From the NCBI RefSeq assembly GCF_015207655.1, contig NZ_JADEWN010000022.1, positions 1-64,000 on the forward strand: a stretch of DNA of 64,000 nt, given 5' to 3'. The stretch comes from Gloeocapsopsis crepidinum LEGE 06123 (lineage in GTDB: Bacteria > Cyanobacteriota > Cyanobacteriia > Cyanobacteriales > Chroococcidiopsidaceae). The notes beneath the pieces are model-generated. The model was not told the DNA's origin. It saw only the letters and a program-made list of their open reading frames with translations, and searched no databases. Made by a program: the position numbers and the translations under genes. This document shows positions 59,571 to 64,000 of this stretch, piece by piece; positions within the stretch are counted from its first letter, which is position 1; each line of letters opens with the position of its first letter.

Positions 59571-60003
59571 ATGCGATCAGTGAATTCGATTTTGCCATGC
59601 CTAGAAACGCAATTAGCGTTGCTTTATTGTTCATCTACTGCGAACACTCGTGCAGTTATAAAACCTCAGCCAGCGAATAGATTACTAAATACATTCAAAC
59701 TCAATCAAGTTAAAGATTTCATTGAAGAACACTTGGCAGAAGATATTACAATTGCTGATATGGCAGATGTTGTTCATTAGTCAATTTCATTTTGCCTGCA
59801 CCTTTAAAATTACAACTGGAAAATCACTCCATTGTTATTTAACACAAAGACGTATTAAACGCGCTAAAGTGCTGCTATCTGTAACACAGTTTGCGATCGC
59901 AGAAGTAGCCTATCGTATTGGTTTCTACAATCAAAGTCACTTCACAGCACAGTTTCGCAAACTCACTGGAGTCACGCCAAAGCAGTATCGTGAGTGTTTA
60001 TGA
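59571..60003 (+). pseudogene. AraC-family regulator, frameshifted and N-terminally lost
   Basis: One frame encodes RLLNTFKLNQVKDFIEEHLAEDITIADMADVVH up to a TAG at 59778; the next frame continues SQFHFACTFKITTGK, QRRIKRAKVLLSVTQFAIAEVAYRIGFYNQSHFTAQFRKLTGVTPKQYREC to the TGA at 60001. Together these form one AraC HTH domain of about 100 residues; a 1-2 base loss near 59779 breaks it. No intact sensor domain is present upstream. Confidence 0.8.
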
Positions 60004-60032
60004 TCAATTACCAGTTACCAATCACCATTCCG

Positions 60033-60485
60033 ATGCTTAATAATCTCTATGAAATTGATTTCTATGCCTGGACTCAAGAACAAGCGAAATTACTCCGCGA
60101 TTGTAAATGGCACGAACTTGACTTGCCAAATTTAATTGAGGAAATTGAGTCTTTGGGAAAACAACAACGCCAGGAATTGCGAAATTGCTTGAGTGTGTTG
60201 ATTGGACATTTACTCAAGTGGGAATATCAACCCCAGCAGCGCAGTCGTAGCTGGTTAAGTACAATCCGAGTGCAGCGGTTCGATCTTAATGACCTATTAC
60301 AGGAAAACCCTATCCTGAAATCATACCTTGAGGAAGCATTACAAAAAGCATATCGAAAAGGCATCGAGCTAGCTGCAGGAGAAACCAATCTACCTAACAA
60401 AACTTTTCCTGTTAACTGCACTTATACATTAGAGGAAATTTTGAGCGATCGCTTTTTCCCTAGCGAACCATATTCTGAAGAATAA
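60033..60485 (+). CDS. DUF29 family protein (second copy)
   Basis: From ATG 60033 the 150-residue protein matches classic DUF29: YEIDFYAWTQEQAKLLRD, LDLPNLIEEIESLGKQQRQELRNCLSVLIGHLLKWEYQP, SYLEEALQKAYRKGIELAAGETNLP. The upstream in-frame start at 59994 overlaps repeat-like DNA and is not favoured. Function unknown. Confidence 0.8.
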   Translation: MLNNLYEIDFYAWTQEQAKLLRDCKWHELDLPNLIEEIESLGKQQRQELRNCLSVLIGHLLKWEYQPQQRSRSWLSTIRVQRFDLNDLLQENPILKSYLEEALQKAYRKGIELAAGETNLPNKTFPVNCTYTLEEILSDRFFPSEPYSEE

Positions 60486-60583
60486 TCAAACTGCAAGATT
60501 TTGATAAAACGGCGCAAACATCGGGCACAAACTTCAATATCCTGTTGCGTAAATTAAGAACAACCGTATGAATTTCAGCGAAT

Positions 60584-60850
60584 GGAAAAGTTGCGATCGT
60601 AACTGGTGGTAGTTCTGGTATTGGTAAAGCAACAGCGATCGCCTTTGCCAAAGTAGGTGCAAAAGTAGTTATTGCAGCACAGCGCACTCTAGAAGGTGAA
60701 GACACAATCAAGCAAATTCAACAAGCAGGTGGTGAAGGACTTTTTGTCAAAACAGATGTAACGCAAGCGCAAGAAGCAGCAGTTTAGTTATGTTCTGATG
60801 CAGCCTCATTCATTACTGGAGACAACCTTGTCATTTATACAGCAGTAAAG
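60584..60850 (+). pseudogene. Short-chain dehydrogenase (SDR) with its middle deleted
   Basis: The first 67 codons encode GKVAIVTGGSSGIGKATAIAFAKVGAKVV, the SDR NAD-binding motif TGGSSGIG, through LFVKTDVTQAQEAAV, ending TAG at 60785-60787. Directly after it come LCSDAASFITGD residues, which belong to the C-terminal third of an SDR. The catalytic Tyr-xxx-Lys region is missing, so a deletion of roughly 120 residues fits. Confidence 0.75.
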
Positions 60851-60930
60851 TCAGCTTTGTCTGTGCCATCTAGTGTAGATTTTGTACTCCTCAAGCGTAA
60901 GCTCTACTGTTATTTTAGTTAGAGCTTGTG

Positions 60931-61428
60931 TTACTCACTTTGATAATCTCCTGATTTACCACCAGACTTACTGACTAAACGAATTGATGCGATCGCAATT
61001 GACTTTTCTAAAGCTTTTGCCATGTCGTATAAAGTTAATGCTGCAACGGACACGGCTGTTAATGCTTCCATTTCAACACCTGTTTCCGCTTTAGTTTTAA
61101 CTAACGCAGTAATTTGATAACCAGGTAAGTGTAAGTCAGGTTCAATCTGCACTTCTACTTTGTGTAAAGGTAAAGGGTGACATAAAGGAATTAAATTTGC
61201 TGTCTGTTTAGCCGCCATAATTCCTGCAAGTCTTGCAGTCCCCAAAACATCACCTTTGGGAGCATTTCCCGCCTGGATTGTAGCAAAAGTTTCGCTCAAC
61301 ATTCTGACACTTGCAGCCGCAACAGCTTGGCGGACAGTTGACGTTTTGTGCGAAACATCAACCATTTGGGCTTGCCCTTGATCGTCTAAGTGAGTCAAAT
61401 GAGAGGAATTTTGAGAAATTTGTTCCAT
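60931..61428 (-). CDS. moaC: Cyclic pyranopterin monophosphate synthase MoaC
   Basis: From ATG 61428 the 165-residue protein has the MoaC blocks: [57 protein letters not shown] and [32 protein letters not shown] at 61461 would add 11 poor residues. MoaC makes cyclic pyranopterin monophosphate in molybdenum-cofactor synthesis, which nitrate reductase (see narM) needs. Confidence 0.95.
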   Translation of the reverse strand: MEQISQNSSHLTHLDDQGQAQMVDVSHKTSTVRQAVAAASVRMLSETFATIQAGNAPKGDVLGTARLAGIMAAKQTANLIPLCHPLPLHKVEVQIEPDLHLPGYQITALVKTKAETGVEMEALTAVSVAALTLYDMAKALEKSIAIASIRLVSKSGGKSGDYQSE

Positions 61429-61485
61429 TTCACTTTTTCGTGATAGTATAGATACTCGCAAGAATAAAGCAAACAGCTTTTTTCA

Positions 61486-61559
61486 GGGCGTGTAGCTCAG
61501 TGGACTAGAGCACGTGGCTACGGACCACGGTGTCGGGGGTTCGAATCCCTCCTCGCCCG
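61486..61559 (+). tRNA. trnR: tRNA-Arg (anticodon ACG)
   Basis: A complete 74-nt cloverleaf: acceptor GGGCGTG / CTCGCCC (one U-U mismatch), D-arm GCTC/GAGC, anticodon stem CGTGG / CCACG with loop CTACGGA giving ACG, T-arm with TTCGAAT loop. CCA is not encoded. It lies between the divergent start of moaC and the end of the MFS gene; a T run follows. Confidence 0.95.
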
Positions 61560-61563
61560 TTTT

Positions 61564-62787
61564 TTACCTTAATGCATAAACATCTCTACCTTTACCAAGT
61601 GCAAAGCGTAGGGAATGCGCCATATCTTTACTCGATTGAGTGAGAAAAACGGCGATCGCAAGCGTAGTCAAACCAGCCGCGAAGCCGAAAAGATGGCGAT
61701 AACCAACTTGCTGCGCGATCGCCCCTAAAACAGGTCCAGCGATGGCAATTCCGACATCAAACCCCACCATACATAAGCCAAACATTCGTCCGCGTTCTTG
61801 AGGTAGCGTGCGATCGGCAACTAATGTAGCTACCATAGGGATCAAGATACCAGCTCCTAACCCTTCCACAAAACCAGCAATTAAAAATGCAGTAGGGCTA
61901 TTAGCAAGCCACAACAGCAACATCGAGACGGTGTAAAAAATTAAGCTAATAGTAACAAATAAACCGCGTCCATAGCGATCGCTTGCCCTTCCTGTAGGAA
62001 TGCGGATGATAAAACTGGCGATCGCCGCTGCAGTGTAAAACAACCCTACGTTAAAATCTACACCAACAGATTTAATATACAATGGCACAAATGTACTCAA
62101 AGTGCCAAACGCTAACCCAACCAACAGCAAGATCAGTGCTAAAGTCCGAATTCGAGGACTACCTAGCAGTTGCCAAAAACGGTTGTCAGTCGCTTGAGAT
62201 TTTAGCAAATCAGCAACTGGGTTAGAGACTTGCGATGCAAATAATATTCCCAACACTCCCAAGCCAGCAGATAACGAAAATAAAGCCGTGTAACCAATGC
62301 TAGCTTGCAAATAACCACCTAAAGCAGGTCCCAACGCCATACCAATCGGATTCACTAGACTCATGTAACCGAGAATTTCCCCGCGACTTCTTGCAGGGGC
62401 GATATCTGCAACTAAGGTAGTGTAACCGCTCGAATAAGCTGCAATACTAATTCCATGAAATGCGCGAATCACCATTAACAGCCATAAAGATTTCACCATT
62501 AAGTAGCCTAACGGGGCTAAAGCAACCGTACTCAGGGCAACGATCAACACAAGTTTGCGACTGCGGAGATCTGCCAATTGTGCTAGCCAGGGACGCATAA
62601 TTAATAGCCCAATCGCAAAACTTCCCATCACAACGCCAATTTGCTGCGGCGTCCCACCGAGATCGTTGATATAAAGTGGTAGCGTCGGCAACAACGAAGC
62701 CAAACTGGACCAAAATAATAAACCCGCAACAAAGAGGATCTGTAAGTTACGGCGCGGTTGAGGGTCAAGCGTCTGAAAAACGTTCAA
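61564..62787 (-). CDS. MFS transporter
   Basis: The 407-residue protein has about 12 helices and MFS motif A-type loops (AQLADLRSRKLVLI; TGRASDRYGRGLFVT). The C-terminal region VGFDVGIAIAGPVLGAIAQQVG resembles drug-proton antiporters of the DHA1 group. Substrate unknown. Its 3' end lies 4 bp from the tRNA. Confidence 0.85.
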   Translation of the reverse strand: MNVFQTLDPQPRRNLQILFVAGLLFWSSLASLLPTLPLYINDLGGTPQQIGVVMGSFAIGLLIMRPWLAQLADLRSRKLVLIVALSTVALAPLGYLMVKSLWLLMVIRAFHGISIAAYSSGYTTLVADIAPARSRGEILGYMSLVNPIGMALGPALGGYLQASIGYTALFSLSAGLGVLGILFASQVSNPVADLLKSQATDNRFWQLLGSPRIRTLALILLLVGLAFGTLSTFVPLYIKSVGVDFNVGLFYTAAAIASFIIRIPTGRASDRYGRGLFVTISLIFYTVSMLLLWLANSPTAFLIAGFVEGLGAGILIPMVATLVADRTLPQERGRMFGLCMVGFDVGIAIAGPVLGAIAQQVGYRHLFGFAAGLTTLAIAVFLTQSSKDMAHSLRFALGKGRDVYALR

Positions 62788-62922
62788 AGTTCAGCTAGTT
62801 AGTAACGTGATTAAGTACGTAGGTTTCACTTCAAGGTTGGTAACTAATAGCGACCAGCAATTGGCTTATGTTCAATTACTAAGTGCTAAGTGCTTTGCGA
62901 TGACCCACACACTATTGTTACT

Positions 62923-63930
62923 TTACTTAATATTTTTTCCTACAACCTCTCGCACACGATAGATAGGTCGCCCTTGAGATTCATGATAAGTACGCATCAG
63001 CAACTCTGCTAACAAACCAAAACTAAATAGCTGTACCCCAGCGATAAACAGCACAACTGCCAAAATCAATAGCGGACGATTCCCAATACTCTGCCCCAAA
63101 CCCAGTTTCAAAAACGTTAAATACAGACCGATCGCCGTTCCCAACAGCATTGAAGCCAGCCCAAATAAACCAAATACGTGCATCGGGCGCGTCAGGAACG
63201 TTTTCATAAACCAGATGGTGAGTAAATCCATCAAAACCCGAAAAGTGCGCCACAAGCCATACTTGCTTTTACCAAACCGCCGTGCATGATGACGTACTGG
63301 TAATTCAGTGATTCGCGCCCCCTCAATAAAAGCCAACGCTGGCAGAAAGCGGTGTAACTCCCCATATAAATGCATATCCTTGACAAGTTCTGCATTATAT
63401 GCTTTTAAAGAACAACCATAATCATGTAACTGCACCCCAGTTACCCGCCCAATCAACCAATTGGCAATCTTAGAAGGCAACAACCGCGTCAAAGCTGCAT
63501 CTTGTCTTTTGTGACGCCAACCACTCACCAAGTCATATCCTTCTTTCAACTTAGCAAGCAACAACAGAATATCCGCTGGATCGTTCTGCAAGTCACCATC
63601 CAAAGTGACAATCGCCTGACCCAAAGCATAATTAAACCCCGCAGCCATCGCTGCCGTTTGCCCATAATTGCGCCGCAACAACACAGCCCGTAAATCAGGG
63701 CGCAGCAATGCTTGCTGCTTCAACCAGTCCGCCGAACCATCCCGCGAACCATCGTCAACACAAATAATCTCATAACTGTACTGCGACTGCTGCAAACTCG
63801 AAGCGATCGCCTCAATCAAATACGGCAAACTCTCCACCTCGTTATAAACTGGCACCACCACCGAAACATCAGGGCAATCCACCAAGAACCCATCTTGCCC
63901 CACACTCCCTGCCACAACTATGCTTTTCAT
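62923..63930 (-). CDS. Family 2 glycosyltransferase (DPM1/GtrB-like)
   Basis: A 335-residue protein: GT-A domain with VSVVVPVYNEVESLPYLIEAI, EIICVDDGSRDGSAD, RNYGQTAAMAAGFNYALG and the DxD-type TLDGDLQNDP, then two C-terminal membrane helices (about 235-260 and 280-310). Such enzymes attach a sugar to polyprenyl phosphate (GtrB/ArnC/DPM1 group). The sugar cannot be read. Confidence 0.88.
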   Translation of the reverse strand: MKSIVVAGSVGQDGFLVDCPDVSVVVPVYNEVESLPYLIEAIASSLQQSQYSYEIICVDDGSRDGSADWLKQQALLRPDLRAVLLRRNYGQTAAMAAGFNYALGQAIVTLDGDLQNDPADILLLLAKLKEGYDLVSGWRHKRQDAALTRLLPSKIANWLIGRVTGVQLHDYGCSLKAYNAELVKDMHLYGELHRFLPALAFIEGARITELPVRHHARRFGKSKYGLWRTFRVLMDLLTIWFMKTFLTRPMHVFGLFGLASMLLGTAIGLYLTFLKLGLGQSIGNRPLLILAVVLFIAGVQLFSFGLLAELLMRTYHESQGRPIYRVREVVGKNIK

Positions 63931-64000
63931 CTACCCTCTGCGTCCTCTACGCCTAATAAGGTTCGTAACTCTCAATAATCCTTCCAGCACCCCTTAACTG

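Noticed and set aside
61486-61559. tRNA-Arg as an integration (att) site
   Set aside because: No integrase gene and no partial tRNA copy found in the window.

Overview
The window looks like the chromosome of a unicellular, non-heterocystous cyanobacterium (Chroococcidiopsis/Gloeocapsopsis-like is my best guess, from gene content only). Evidence: the cyanobacterial palindrome GCGATCGC (HIP1) recurs throughout; cyanobacteria-specific genes are present (pipX-pipY-sepF-proC, narM, DUF3119/DUF3086/DUF3181 genes, an mlaE-like lipid permease, a solanesyltransferase of plastoquinone synthesis); and intergenic spacers carry low-complexity 'aactcataactcaaaactc' repeats. Genes lie on both strands in short operons, with little sign of recent mass transfer except in the regions noted below.

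Layout. 1-2.2 kb is a damaged edge: transposase remnants, an FMN-binding split-barrel gene cut by an IS, and a frameshifted Uma2 gene. 2.2-6.7 kb holds a SLOG protein, the polyprenyltransferase, Ppx/GppA, Hsp20 and a small membrane protein. 7.1-11.3 kb is a lipid/envelope run (MlaE-like permease, DUF3119, DUF3086, a methyltransferase, PlsY). 11.3-13.9 kb has two minus-strand genes, one a galactose-oxidase-like copper radical oxidase with its ligand set intact. 14.6-24.9 kb is housekeeping: der, an ECF T-component, a TrpE/PabB-type synthase, acpS, pipX-pipY-sepF-proC and a Ski2-like helicase. 25-40 kb mixes a di-haem peroxidase, a Nif11-type peptide, dxr, a TPR protein, a dGTPase, an ABC ATPase, a ClC protein, narM, a HEAT protein and an AmpG-like transporter.

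40.2-53.2 kb is the most interesting region: a DNA phosphorothioation (Dnd) island. It carries a Dnd-associated methyltransferase, dndE, dndD and dndC (all minus), two separate DGQHR-motif (DndB-like) genes (plus), and a compact minus-strand operon consisting of a 57-residue ORF, a second SMC/DndD-like ATPase with a CxC motif, and a dnd-associated-protein-4-like gene. dndC is split from dndD by an L,D-transpeptidase and a tandem-repeat secreted protein on the other strand. No DndFGH, SspE or PbeABCD-type restriction partner and no DndA desulfurase is visible, so the minus-strand trio is a candidate partner or effector module.

53.4-60.9 kb is a zone of gene decay among intact genes: a LysE exporter cut short, a HicBA pair whose toxin is frameshifted by a perfect 7-bp duplication, relics of a trypsin-like protease and a LuxR-type regulator in an apparently empty gap, a broken AraC regulator, and an SDR with its middle deleted. 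Intact neighbours include murJ, DUF3181, a 2TM protein and a DUF29 gene. The window ends with moaC, tRNA-Arg(ACG), an MFS transporter and a GT2 glycosyltransferase.

The dispersed spacer repeats also appear inside two reading frames (the PabB-like protein and a GNAT acetyltransferase), which suggests they can invade coding sequence in frame.
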